DNA from: Hylemonella sp.
Lineage (GTDB): Bacteria; Pseudomonadota; Gammaproteobacteria; Burkholderiales; Burkholderiaceae_C
Length of the DNA stretch: 49,771 nt
Assembly: GCA_030695415.1 (NCBI GenBank)
Contig: JAUYQZ010000020.1
Location: 1-49,771, forward strand
Direction: 5' to 3'
Position numbers and translations under genes: made by a program. The notes under the pieces were generated by a model. That model was not told the DNA's origin. It worked only from the letters and a program-made list of their open reading frames with translations, and ran no database searches. Below, piece by piece: positions 8,365 to 16,569 of this stretch; position 1 is the first letter of the stretch; every line of letters starts with the position of its first letter.

Positions 8365-8616
8365 CTAACCGCCTTGCGCGCGTTTCTGCTCGCGCAGCAT
8401 GTAGAGGTACAGCCCCTCCACCTTCTCGCGGGCCCAGGGGGTCTTGCGCAGGAAGGTGAGGCTGGACTTGATGCTCGGGTCCACGCTGAAGCAGCGCACC
8501 TCAATGCGTTGCGCCAGACCCGGCCAGCCGTAATGCGCCACCAGCGCCGTGAGGATGGCCTCCAGCGTCAAGCCGTGCAGCGGGTTGCGCGGCTGGGCGG
8601 GGGGCGGCGTGGACAC
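8365..8616 (-). CDS. VF530-family DNA-binding protein (DUF2132)
   Basis: A small 83-residue protein. The core [21 protein letters not shown], followed by [30 protein letters not shown], matches the VF530 family (DUF2132). Its prototype structure from Vibrio fischeri is described as DNA-binding; the biological role is not known. The most plausible start is GTG 8616, with GAAGAG a few bases upstream. The longer open frame upstream overlaps proQ and is not supported. The gene follows the ProQ-family gene by 17 bases, so the two are probably cotranscribed. Confidence 0.85.
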   Translation of the reverse strand: MSTPPPAQPRNPLHGLTLEAILTALVAHYGWPGLAQRIEVRCFSVDPSIKSSLTFLRKTPWAREKVEGLYLYMLREQKRAQGG

Positions 8617-8633
8617 GGGGCGCTCTTCGGGGT

Positions 8634-9362
8634 TCAGGTCGCGGTAGCGCCGGCCTGGGCGCGCCGCTTGCAGGCCAGGGCCGACTTGATGACGTCGCGT
8701 TCGTGCACGCCATACATGTCGGCAAACTCGCGCGCGCTCTTGCCGCTGGCCTCGAAGGCTCTGTTCAAGGCCTCCTGGCGGGCGATCTTCTCCGCGCTCA
8801 CGCTCAGGGCTTCGTCGAGCAGCGCCATGATGGCGCCTTCCTGCGCCGGCACCCGCGCCAGATAGTCCTGGCGGCTCAGGCCCGAAGCCTCGAAGGCCGC
8901 AGACAGCTGGGCCAGCAACTTGGGCGCCAGATTCTCCTGGGTGCGGGCCTGGCGGCGGCGGTGCAGCTCGACCAGGGTCTGGAAGACGTGCTCGGGCGCC
9001 ACCTCTTCGACGGCGGCGCCGTCCAGATCGTGCCGGGCCTTGCCCGCCGCCACGCACTGCAGGTAGCGCGTGGAGCGCGCATGCACGGCCAGCGCGGCCT
9101 TCAGGCTGTCGCGCTGGAACACCTCCGGGTGCCGCTCCAGCAGGTCCTGGAAGATGCCCCGCTTGAGCGGCAGGAACTCAGCCCCGAAGAGATGCGGATA
9201 GAGATTGAAGAGCTGCTCCAGCACGGGCAGCGCCGACTGCTTGCGCTCGGCCAGGCTGGTCTTGCCCTCGGCTTTGGCGGCAGGGGCATCGGGAGCGGAA
9301 ACCGCGGGAGCAGAAGGCACTTCGGCCGGAGTCGCGGTGGGCAGGGTGGGGCTGTTCGTCAT
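8634..9362 (-). CDS. ProQ/FinO-family RNA chaperone
   Basis: A 242-residue protein with a ProQ/FinO domain at about residues 45-155. It contains [37 protein letters not shown] and [21 protein letters not shown], the last of these holding conserved Arg/Tyr residues of the RNA-binding face. A Pro/Ala-rich N-terminal tail precedes the domain. A helical, charged C-terminal extension ends in [11 protein letters not shown]. Proteins of this family bind structured small RNAs and mRNA 3' ends. I start at ATG 9362; the in-frame codon nine bases earlier is TTG. The VF530 gene is next in the same direction, and ureD is divergent. Confidence 0.88.
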   Translation of the reverse strand: MTNSPTLPTATPAEVPSAPAVSAPDAPAAKAEGKTSLAERKQSALPVLEQLFNLYPHLFGAEFLPLKRGIFQDLLERHPEVFQRDSLKAALAVHARSTRYLQCVAAGKARHDLDGAAVEEVAPEHVFQTLVELHRRRQARTQENLAPKLLAQLSAAFEASGLSRQDYLARVPAQEGAIMALLDEALSVSAEKIARQEALNRAFEASGKSAREFADMYGVHERDVIKSALACKRRAQAGATAT

Positions 9363-9444
9363 GGGCTTCAAATTTTCAGGAAGCCCCGATTGTCCGTCAC
9401 CCGGGCCAGCCCCGTGTCCGCCCTCGCCCCATTAGACTCGGCAC

Positions 9445-10275
9445 ATGACCTGGCACGCTTCGCTGCAACTCGATGTCACCCGCGACGGCCCGCGCAGCGT
9501 GGCGCATTACCGCCACGAAGGCCCGCTGCGCATTCTGCAAAGCCTCTACCCTGAAGGCGAGTCCATCTGCCACAACGTGCTGGTGCACCCGCCCGGCGGC
9601 CTGGTGGGCGGCGACACGCTGGACATCCGGCTCACCGTGGGCCCTGGCGCGCACGGCCTGGTCACCACCCCCGGCGCCACACGCTTCTACCGCAGCAGCG
9701 GTGAGGTCGCGCGCCAGCTGCTGCACGCGCGCGTCGAGGCCGGTGCGCGCCTGGAGTGGCTGCCCCTGGAGGCCCTGGCCTACAACCAGTGCCGCGCCGA
9801 GAACCGGGCCGTGTTCGAGCTCGCCCCGGGCGCCGAGCTCATGGGCTGGGACGTGACCGCCCTGGGCCTGCCGGCGGCCGACCTGCCCTTCCGCGAAGGC
9901 AGCTTCGCGCAGCATCTGGAAGTGCCCGGCGTCTGGCTGGAGCAGGGCCGCATTGCCGCCAGCGACGCGCGCCTGATGGACGGCCCGCTGGGCCTGGCGG
10001 GCCAGCGCTGCCTGGCCACGCTGTTTTTCGTGGCGGGCGAGCCCATCGCGCGCACGCGGCGCGAGGCCGCACTGGACGCGGTGCGCGAGCTGATCGACGC
10101 GCACCCACTGCGCGCCACGGCCGGTGCCACCAGCCCGCACCCGCAAGTGCTGGTGGTGCGTGTGCTGGCGCCGCTGGTGGAGCCCGCCATGGGGCTGCTC
10201 AAGAGCCTGCGCGCCAGCTGGCGCCAGCAACTCTGGGCGCTCGACGCCGTGCCCCCGCGCATCTGGGCCATGTAA
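9445..10275 (+). CDS. ureD: Urease accessory protein UreD
   Basis: A 276-residue UreD (UreH) homologue, which with UreF and UreG loads nickel into apo-urease. Family motifs are clear: VLVHPPGGLVGGDTLDI, TTPGATRFYRS, EWLPLEALAYN and GWDVTALGLPA. Length is normal and the frame intact. In related bacteria ureD leads the operon ureDABCEFG. Here it is followed after ten bases by an esterase gene and then by unrelated lipoprotein genes; no other urease gene occurs in the window. Either the structural genes lie elsewhere or the operon has been disrupted. The start ATG 9445 has only a weak ribosome binding site but fits the family N-terminus WHASLQLDV. Confidence 0.9.
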   Translation: MTWHASLQLDVTRDGPRSVAHYRHEGPLRILQSLYPEGESICHNVLVHPPGGLVGGDTLDIRLTVGPGAHGLVTTPGATRFYRSSGEVARQLLHARVEAGARLEWLPLEALAYNQCRAENRAVFELAPGAELMGWDVTALGLPAADLPFREGSFAQHLEVPGVWLEQGRIAASDARLMDGPLGLAGQRCLATLFFVAGEPIARTRREAALDAVRELIDAHPLRATAGATSPHPQVLVVRVLAPLVEPAMGLLKSLRASWRQQLWALDAVPPRIWAM

Positions 10276-10285
10276 AGGACATCCC

Positions 10286-10969
10286 ATGAACACACCCCAG
10301 GCCCTCATCGTCCAGCAACCCAGCCCCAAGGCCGCGCAACTCATCCTGCTCTTCCACGGCGTGGGATCGAACGCGGCATCCCTCGCCGGGCTGGGTCAGG
10401 CCTATGCCCAGGCTTTCCCCCAGGCCATGGTGGTGGCGGTGGATGCGCCCCACGCGTCCGAACTCGCCCCCGACGGGCGGCAATGGTTTTCCGTGGCCGA
10501 CATCACCGAGGAGCGTCGCGCGGAGCGTGTGGACGCCGCCCTGCCCGCCTTTGAATACGCCGTGCGCCACTGGCAGGAACGCTCGGGCGTGGACACGGCC
10601 GGCACCGCCCTGGTGGGCTTCTCGCAGGGCGCCATCATGGCGCTGGCCGCGGCGCTGCGCCCGGCGCCTGTGGCCGCGCGCGTGATCGCCATCAGCGGGC
10701 GTTTTGCGCGCCTGCCCGAAGGGCCGCTGCACGAAGGCAGCACCCTGCACCTTTTACACGGCAAGGCCGACACCGTGATTCCCTACAGCCACGCCATCGA
10801 CGGCGCCATGCGCCTGAAGGCGCTGGGCACGGACTTCACCGCCGACGTGCTGCCCTTCATCGGCCACGAGCTGCACCCCGACCTGGTGGAGCTGGCGGTG
10901 GAGAAGCTGCAGCAGCACGTGCCGGCGCGGCTGTGGCTGCAGCCCGGTGAAGACGACACCGGTCAATGA
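10286..10969 (+). CDS. YpfH-like alpha/beta-hydrolase esterase
   Basis: A 227-residue serine esterase of the phospholipase/carboxylesterase family, similar in layout to E. coli YpfH. The fold's landmarks are visible: ILLFHGVGSNAASL (oxyanion region), the nucleophile elbow GFSQGA, the acidic residue in LLHGKADTVIP, and the catalytic His in IGHELHP. Start ATG 10286 has a good AAAGGAC site at 10274-10280. The longer open frame upstream runs through ureD and is rejected. Ten bases separate it from the ureD stop, so the genes are probably cotranscribed. Small acyl esters are likely substrates; the natural one is unknown. Confidence 0.88.
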   Translation: MNTPQALIVQQPSPKAAQLILLFHGVGSNAASLAGLGQAYAQAFPQAMVVAVDAPHASELAPDGRQWFSVADITEERRAERVDAALPAFEYAVRHWQERSGVDTAGTALVGFSQGAIMALAAALRPAPVAARVIAISGRFARLPEGPLHEGSTLHLLHGKADTVIPYSHAIDGAMRLKALGTDFTADVLPFIGHELHPDLVELAVEKLQQHVPARLWLQPGEDDTGQ

Positions 10970-11058
10970 GCCGCATGAACCGCCTGCCCGCCACCATCAG
11001 CCGCAAAGTGCTGTACGGCGTACCGGCCATGGATGCGTTTGCGTTGGAAGCGGCCTGA
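10966..11058 (+). CDS. Possible 30-residue ORF overlapping the esterase stop
   Basis: An ATG at 10966 overlaps the esterase stop as ATGA and opens a 30-codon frame ending in TGA. The product begins MSRMNRLPATIS and ends AMDAFALEAA. I do not recognise it. The coupled start and clean frame make translation possible, but such a short ORF could be chance. It may also be a fragment of a lost gene at the boundary between the ureD-esterase pair and the unrelated lipoprotein genes. Confidence 0.2.
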   Translation: MSRMNRLPATISRKVLYGVPAMDAFALEAA

Positions 11059-11079
11059 GGACGATCACAGATTGCTGTT

Positions 11080-12150
11080 CTATTCGTAGCACCCACCGGG
11101 CTGAAGCAGTCTGCCACGGCCAAGGGTGTTGCGGCAATCCGGTGGGAACTCGATCTTGTCGGCGCCACAGCGGGCCGATGGCACAGGCGGCAGGCCACTT
11201 CCGACCGGCACTGACTTGCAGCAGAACAGGCCAGCCGAATCGCACAAGGCCGATGAGGTCGTCGGGAAAGAAGCCGGATCACATTGGGGGGTAGCGATCC
11301 AGCGCAAGCCAGCGATCAGCGGCGCCGCCTGGCACACCGATGCCGATGGCGGCTGAGAGCGCGCCTTGAACGTTGCCACAGCTTGCACGGGCGCCGTGCC
11401 GTCCAGCGTGAACTGGCAGCTCTGTCCGGCACAGTTGCCGCTCCAGCCATCGAAGCGGGTCGTGTTCAAGTCGTTGGAGCCTGGATTGAGCGTGACCTGG
11501 CCGCGACCAAAGTTGTGACTGCATTGCGTCAGGGGTCGCCCCTGGGGACTGGTACCGCACTCAATGCCTGGCGGGTTGCTGGTCACATGCCCGTTGCCGC
11601 TGACCGCCACCGTGACCGTGAACACCTTGACCTGGGCCAGCCGCACCACCATGGGGGCACTGTCGCTCACATCGGTACGCAAGGTCTTGTTGACGACTTC
11701 GACGTTGAAAATCGCCGGGCTTGTCATGGCCAGCGGTGAACGCAGCTGCACCGTGTACAGCGGCGGAGTGACCGCGGCGTTCACACTGATCACCTGGAAG
11801 AAGCCTTGCTCCGCCGGAACCGGCGCGCCCTGGCTCTGCGGCAGGGCGGTGAGCGTTCCGTCTGGCTCACGCAAGCCCACGCTGAAGGTGCTGCCCAGCG
11901 GGGCCGAGAACCAGACACGCAGGTTGCGCCCGCGCGTGGGCAGCACCTCCATGGGCGCAGCGCTGGAGTAGGTCGTCCAGCCACCGTTGACCTGCGGGAT
12001 CTCCAGCACGCTGAAGACCGGCGTCTCCAGCGCGCCGCTGCGGGGCACACTCGGACTTGGACAGCCGGTGAGCAGCGCAAGGGCAGCGGCAAGCGAAACC
12101 AGCAGCCGCAGGCTGCCCATGCCGGCAGCTTGATGCCAAGTTGTTTTCAT
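11080..12150 (-). CDS. Lipoprotein with a divergent InlB B-repeat-like segment
   Basis: A 356-residue predicted lipoprotein. A signal peptide is followed by the lipobox LLTGC near residue 30. After a beta-rich region, residues about 207-275 carry a motif seen in the divergent InlB B-repeat family: GNGHVTSNPPGIECG, then CSHNFGRGQVTLNP and FDGWSGNC. The C-terminal 75 residues are Cys-rich (about eight Cys), which suggests disulfides and an extracytoplasmic location. A clear GGAGAG ribosome binding site lies upstream. The gene follows another lipoprotein gene by 30 bases on the same strand, and the two probably form an operon. The function is unknown; adhesion or surface binding is only a guess. 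Confidence 0.72.
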   Translation of the reverse strand: MKTTWHQAAGMGSLRLLVSLAAALALLTGCPSPSVPRSGALETPVFSVLEIPQVNGGWTTYSSAAPMEVLPTRGRNLRVWFSAPLGSTFSVGLREPDGTLTALPQSQGAPVPAEQGFFQVISVNAAVTPPLYTVQLRSPLAMTSPAIFNVEVVNKTLRTDVSDSAPMVVRLAQVKVFTVTVAVSGNGHVTSNPPGIECGTSPQGRPLTQCSHNFGRGQVTLNPGSNDLNTTRFDGWSGNCAGQSCQFTLDGTAPVQAVATFKARSQPPSASVCQAAPLIAGLRWIATPQCDPASFPTTSSALCDSAGLFCCKSVPVGSGLPPVPSARCGADKIEFPPDCRNTLGRGRLLQPGGCYE

Positions 12151-12180
12151 GTTGATCTCTCCTGGGTTGTTGCCACGGTT

Positions 12181-13662
12181 TCAGGGTGACGGGGGACGGG
12201 CATCGTCGCGGAAGGGCCGCGTGCCGATGCTCACGCTGTGGATGGTGGTCTGGCGTGAGGCGTCCGCAGCTCGGCTCAGCAGATGCGAAAGATCGGACAG
12301 CGGCGAGTACACGCCCTGATAGCCGGGATTCCATGGACGCGCGGGCGACACGATGCGTCCGAACTTCAAGTCGTCCTCGCCGCTCCACGTCATGTAGACA
12401 ACTTCCGAACGCCACGGGTCCTCGGGAATCGGACACAGGCCGGCGGCGACCTTGAACGGCGCCGAGCGCCCTTGCGGCCATGCCATCATGGTCGCCAGCA
12501 CGTCGGCCGCCGGACGCCAGGACCCACCGCCGCCCGAGAACCGCACGGCATGCCACAGTCGATGCCTTCCCCCGGACTCGGCCACGAACAGCACATGCAC
12601 GGCGCGTGGCTGTGCCACCACGGTTACCGCAGTAATGTTTCCAAAGCCACCGCCCAGCGCCTGGCCCACGTCGGCCCACGGGGACACCGTCCGGAAGCGG
12701 TTGAAGGCAGAACCTGCGCCACCATCGAACCTGGCGGTGCCAAAGTTGTTCGCCATGCTGTGATACAGCGTGCCATTGCGCAGAGCCACCATGTGCAGCT
12801 CGCGCGTGCTCACATCGTCTTCGAACTGGGTCATGGCGCACGTCACCGGCGCCTCACGCACGATCGGGAAGGGCTCGGTCGTGAGCCGGGGCGAGGGCGG
12901 CTGCGCCGGCCCGCGCAGGGGACCGGGCGCGTTGGGGACAAAGCGATCGTCGCCCCAGAACAGGTCCTGGATGAAATCGATGCTGGGCGAGCCCGGCGTG
13001 CCCGATGCCGCATTGCTGGCCGTCGCCTCGATCAGCCACATCGTGCGCAGCGCCCCATCGTCCGTGCGTTCACCGGCGCAGCCGAACACCTGCGGGCTGG
13101 CGATGCCCACTTTCATGAGTTGCGGCGAAGTCAGCGCGCCGTCGGCCGGGCTGTCCTGCTCGGTGCCACGCTGGGCGCTGAACACCCGCGAGGGCGGCGA
13201 CCAGCGGCCAGCGGCATCCTGCGTGTTGAAGGTCCAGGCGCTGGCGTTGAAGGGGCCGGTGGTGCCGCGCCGGGCCGGATGCGCCTGCGCACGATAGACC
13301 ACGGAGCCGGAGGTGTTGCGCGACCAGGCTTCGCTGAAGCCATAGACATCTGGTGTGAAACCCACCGCCGGGTTGCCGCGCGGCGGGGCGATGCCGCGAA
13401 AGCGCGCGAACCCGTGGTTGGAAGCAAATGTGGCATTGGGGTCCGTGCGCTCGGAGACCAGCACGCCGCTGGTGCTTAGCGCGCCCGGGCTGACCGTGCC
13501 GCCCGAGCTGACCAGATTGAAGGTGAAGCTCACCGCATGGATGGCGCACATCGGCGCCTCCGGCACGATGGCGCGTCCGCCCGGCGTCGAGCCGCAAGCG
13601 GCAAGCAAGACCAGCGCCAGGGCGCTCAAACCCTTGGCGACCATTGCTGCGGGCTGCTTCAT
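12181..13662 (-). CDS. Lipoprotein, probable beta-propeller of unknown function
   Basis: A 493-residue predicted lipoprotein with signal peptide and lipobox LLAACG near residue 24. I start at ATG 13662 because a perfect AAGGAG lies 12 bases upstream; an earlier in-frame ATG at 13746 lacks both. The body contains recurring blocks with Trp and small residues, such as TLYHSMANNFGTARFDG, FRTVSPWADVGQALG, RLWHAVRFSGGGGSW and VVYMTWSGEDDLKFG. This resembles lectin- or sialidase-like beta-propeller blades. No catalytic motif is apparent. It is the first gene of a two-gene unit with the downstream lipoprotein. The propeller reading is an inference from repeat spacing. Confidence 0.7.
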   Translation of the reverse strand: MKQPAAMVAKGLSALALVLLAACGSTPGGRAIVPEAPMCAIHAVSFTFNLVSSGGTVSPGALSTSGVLVSERTDPNATFASNHGFARFRGIAPPRGNPAVGFTPDVYGFSEAWSRNTSGSVVYRAQAHPARRGTTGPFNASAWTFNTQDAAGRWSPPSRVFSAQRGTEQDSPADGALTSPQLMKVGIASPQVFGCAGERTDDGALRTMWLIEATASNAASGTPGSPSIDFIQDLFWGDDRFVPNAPGPLRGPAQPPSPRLTTEPFPIVREAPVTCAMTQFEDDVSTRELHMVALRNGTLYHSMANNFGTARFDGGAGSAFNRFRTVSPWADVGQALGGGFGNITAVTVVAQPRAVHVLFVAESGGRHRLWHAVRFSGGGGSWRPAADVLATMMAWPQGRSAPFKVAAGLCPIPEDPWRSEVVYMTWSGEDDLKFGRIVSPARPWNPGYQGVYSPLSDLSHLLSRAADASRQTTIHSVSIGTRPFRDDARPPSP

Positions 13663-13856
13663 GCTCAAGGTGGACTCCTTGATCAAGGACCGATGCGAGA
13701 AAGGAGGAATGTGTCCCGCTCGCGCGCGGCACAAAGCCCCCTGCATGAACCCGATGCTAGGCCGTCTCTTTCAATGAGGCCATCCCATGAACGGGGGATG
13801 GCTCGCCCCACGTTCAGTACCCACGCTGCGCGCCAAAGCGCAGCGCTGGCCTACCC

Positions 13857-13997
13857 TCAGCCCAGCAGGCGAAACAGGCCGTAGGCGGCCAGCACGCCGG
13901 TGAGCACCAGCATCAGGGTCTTGACCAGACGGGTGGGTACCAGGGCGCCGATGACGCTGGCAATCAGGATGGCGGCGAAGACGTAGGTCATTTTCAT
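13857..13997 (-). CDS. Small membrane protein ORF (46 residues)
   Basis: ATG 13997 opens a 46-residue frame that is almost entirely hydrophobic. It has a segment YVFAAILIASVIGALVP, a short basic turn PTRLVK, and a second segment LMLVLTGVLAAYGLF: two membrane helices. It may be a genuine small membrane protein or the C-terminal remnant of a larger permease, since a two-helix hairpin of this kind often ends TauE/SafE-type transporters. It is divergent from the quinone oxidoreductase gene about 100 bases away. The ribosome binding site is weak. Confidence 0.4.
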   Translation of the reverse strand: MKMTYVFAAILIASVIGALVPTRLVKTLMLVLTGVLAAYGLFRLLG

Positions 13998-14093
13998 GCC
14001 CTGATGTTAAAGCCTGGATGGAGGTCCAAGCGGCGTTCCGGAATCGACCACAATCGGGTCCAGCCTCTCCGCAACTTCTACCCGAGACCCGAC

Positions 14094-15074
14094 ATGACCA
14101 CTGCCCGCCAGGTTGTCCTCAACGCTTTCGGCCCCGCCGACGTGATGACCGTAACCACGGTCGAACTGCCGCCGCCCGCCGCCCATGAGGTGCAATTGCG
14201 CCAGACCGCCATCGGCTTCAACTTCATCGACATCTACCAGCGCAAGGGCATCTACCCCCTGCCCTCGCCCACCGGCCTGGGCCACGAAGCCGCAGGCGTG
14301 GTGGAGACCGTGGGCACCGGCGTGCAGGGCCTGAAGGTCGGTGACCGCGTGGCCTACATGAATGCCGGCCTGGGCGCCTATGCCAGCCACCGCAATGTGG
14401 CGGCCGACAAGCTGGTGGCCATTCCGGCCGGCGTGAGCGACGAAGCCGCCGCCGCCCTGCTCTTCAAGGGCATGACGGCCCAGTACCTGCTGCGCAAGAC
14501 CCACCGTGTGCAGCCGGGGGATGTGATCCTGGTGCACGCCGCCGCCGGTGGCGTGGGCCAGATCCTGTGCCAGTGGGGCAAGGCCCTGGGTGCCTATGTG
14601 GTGGGCACGGCCGGCTCGGCCGAAAAATGCGCCATCGCCCGCGCTGCGGGGGCCGACGTGGCCATCGACTACAGCCAGGCCGGCTGGCCCGCCGCGCTGC
14701 TGGAAGCCACCGGCGGGCGCAAGGCGCGCGTGGTCTACGACTCGGTGGGCAAGGACACCTTCATGCACTCGCTCGATCTGGCGGCGCCCTTTGGCATGGT
14801 GGTGCTCTACGGCGCGGCCTCGGGCCCGGCACCGGCCATCGAACCTGAACTGCTGAACAAGAAGGGCTGCCTGTTCCTGACCCGCCCCTCGGTCTTCCCG
14901 CACAACGCCGACCCATCGGTGTTCCGCGCCAACGCGGCCGAGCTGTTTGCGGCCATCGCCGCCGGGCACGTCAAGGCCAGCATCGGCGCGCGCTTTGCGC
15001 TGGATGAGGTGGTGCAAGCCCATCAGGCGGCCGAGTCGCGCGCCACCCAGGGCGCGCTGCTGATCCTGCCCTGA
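14094..15074 (+). CDS. NADPH:quinone oxidoreductase (zinc-independent MDR family)
   Basis: A 326-residue medium-chain dehydrogenase/reductase of the quinone oxidoreductase (QorA) type. The N-terminus has FNFIDIYQRKGIYPLPSP and LGHEAAGVVE. The Rossmann domain shows HAAAGGVGQILCQWGKALGA and VGTAGSAEKCAIARAAGA. The YDSVGKDTF motif of NADPH-dependent quinone reductases follows. Zinc ligands of alcohol dehydrogenases are missing, as expected. Such enzymes reduce quinones or other enones in the cytoplasm using NADPH. Start ATG 14094 matches the family N-terminus. It converges on the multicopper oxidase gene. Confidence 0.92.
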   Translation: MTTARQVVLNAFGPADVMTVTTVELPPPAAHEVQLRQTAIGFNFIDIYQRKGIYPLPSPTGLGHEAAGVVETVGTGVQGLKVGDRVAYMNAGLGAYASHRNVAADKLVAIPAGVSDEAAAALLFKGMTAQYLLRKTHRVQPGDVILVHAAAGGVGQILCQWGKALGAYVVGTAGSAEKCAIARAAGADVAIDYSQAGWPAALLEATGGRKARVVYDSVGKDTFMHSLDLAAPFGMVVLYGAASGPAPAIEPELLNKKGCLFLTRPSVFPHNADPSVFRANAAELFAAIAAGHVKASIGARFALDEVVQAHQAAESRATQGALLILP

Positions 15075-15101
15075 AATCAGCGCCCGCTCGGGGCGCGAAC
15101 C

Positions 15102-16511
15102 TCAGCCCTGCACTTCGAACATCGTGCCCAGGCCGCCGGCATGGTGCTCCAGCACGTGGCAATGGATCAGCCAGTAGCCAGGGTTCTCGGCCACGAAGGC
15201 CACTTCCACGCGGTCGCGCGGGGCCATCAGCACGGTGTCGCGCCAGGGACGCTCGGGCAAGGCCGCACCATTGCGTGACAGCACGCGGAAATGGTGGCCG
15301 TGCAGGTGCATGGGGTGCCACCAGGCGGTGTTGTTCTCGAAAGTCAGGCGCACGCTGCCGCCACGCGGCACGCGGAACTCGGACGCATGCGCGGCGTGCT
15401 CACGGTCGTGACTCATGTGGGCCTGACCATTGATGGTCCAGACCGGGCTGGCCTCGCGCGCGCCCTGGATCTGGCGCTGGCGGCGCGCCTCGCGCTCGGC
15501 GGTCGACTCCTGCGGCCAGCCGTCGCGGCTCATGGCGCCGCCACCCAGCAGCATGCGCTGCTCCAGCGCCCGGGCCAGGTCCGGCTCGGGCAAGGGCTCG
15601 CGCTGCGCGGGCTGCGGCGCGGGGCGTGCGCCAGACGCCTTGCCCGACACCTCCAGCGTGGCGAGCGCGCGCTCGCCACGGCCGTAGCTGTCCTTGAGCA
15701 CATGGCGGCCCGGCTTGGAGGCGTCGATGATGAAGTCCGTGCGCATGCCCGGGCCCAGCAGCAGTTCACCCTCCCAGGGCACTGCCGTGGCGGCGGGGAT
15801 GCCGTCGCGCGCGATCAGCCAGGCGTCCAGACCTTCGAGGCTGAGCGCAAAGATGCGCGCATTGGCCGCGTTGATCAGGCGCAGGCGGATGCGCTGGCCG
15901 CTTTGCAGTGCCTGCACCAGGTCCACCTTCCCGTTCACCGTGACGCGCTGGCCCAGGCGGCCGGCGTGCGCCACGTCGTGAAAGTTGTAGAAGTTCTCCG
16001 CGATGCGGCCGTTGGCATCGAGTCGCCAGTCATCCAGCAGCCAGACCAGGTCCAGGTCCACCGGCGGCGGCACATCGTCCTCGACGATCAGCGCGCCGGC
16101 CAGGCCGCGCTCCACCTGCTCGGGCGTGCCCCAGTGCGGGTGGTACCAGTAGGTCCCGGCATCCGGCAGGGCAAAACGGTAGGGGAAGCGTTCGCCCGGC
16201 GCCACCGGTGCCTGCGTGAGACCGGGCACGCCGTCCATGGCATTGGGCAGGCGGATGCCGTGCCAGTGGATGGTGCTGGGGTCGGGCAGCTGGTTGTGCA
16301 GCGTCAGGTCCAGCACCGCGCCGCGCTTGTAGCGCAGCACCGGGCCGGGGACCTGGCCGTCGTAGGCCCACACGGGCAGGCTGGCCTGGCCGGCGGCGGC
16401 CAGCGTGGCAGGCGCAGCCGTCAGGGTGCGGGGTGTGACAGCCGCTGCCAGATGCGGCACCGCCAGCGCGGGGGCACAGGCCAGGGTCTGCAACAGTTCT
16501 CGGCGTTTCAT
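15102..16511 (-). CDS. Multicopper oxidase (Tat-exported)
   Basis: A 469-residue multicopper oxidase. KRRELLQ followed by an Ala-rich hydrophobic stretch is a twin-arginine signal, so the copper protein would be exported folded. All four copper-binding blocks are present: HWHG at 82-85, HPH at 124-126, HPMHLHGHH near residue 400, and HCHVLEHHAGGLGTMFEV close to the C-terminus, which contains the type 1 copper Cys. There is no long Met-rich insert as in E. coli CueO, so it may oxidise phenols, metals or other donors. No copper-resistance partner genes are adjacent. The specific substrate is unknown. Confidence 0.92.
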   Translation of the reverse strand: MKRRELLQTLACAPALAVPHLAAAVTPRTLTAAPATLAAAGQASLPVWAYDGQVPGPVLRYKRGAVLDLTLHNQLPDPSTIHWHGIRLPNAMDGVPGLTQAPVAPGERFPYRFALPDAGTYWYHPHWGTPEQVERGLAGALIVEDDVPPPVDLDLVWLLDDWRLDANGRIAENFYNFHDVAHAGRLGQRVTVNGKVDLVQALQSGQRIRLRLINAANARIFALSLEGLDAWLIARDGIPAATAVPWEGELLLGPGMRTDFIIDASKPGRHVLKDSYGRGERALATLEVSGKASGARPAPQPAQREPLPEPDLARALEQRMLLGGGAMSRDGWPQESTAEREARRQRQIQGAREASPVWTINGQAHMSHDREHAAHASEFRVPRGGSVRLTFENNTAWWHPMHLHGHHFRVLSRNGAALPERPWRDTVLMAPRDRVEVAFVAENPGYWLIHCHVLEHHAGGLGTMFEVQG

Positions 16512-16569
16512 CGGCTTGCTCTCCGTTGTGTCCGCTGCAGCTTACGCGCTGCGGGCCATGGCGTAAAGC

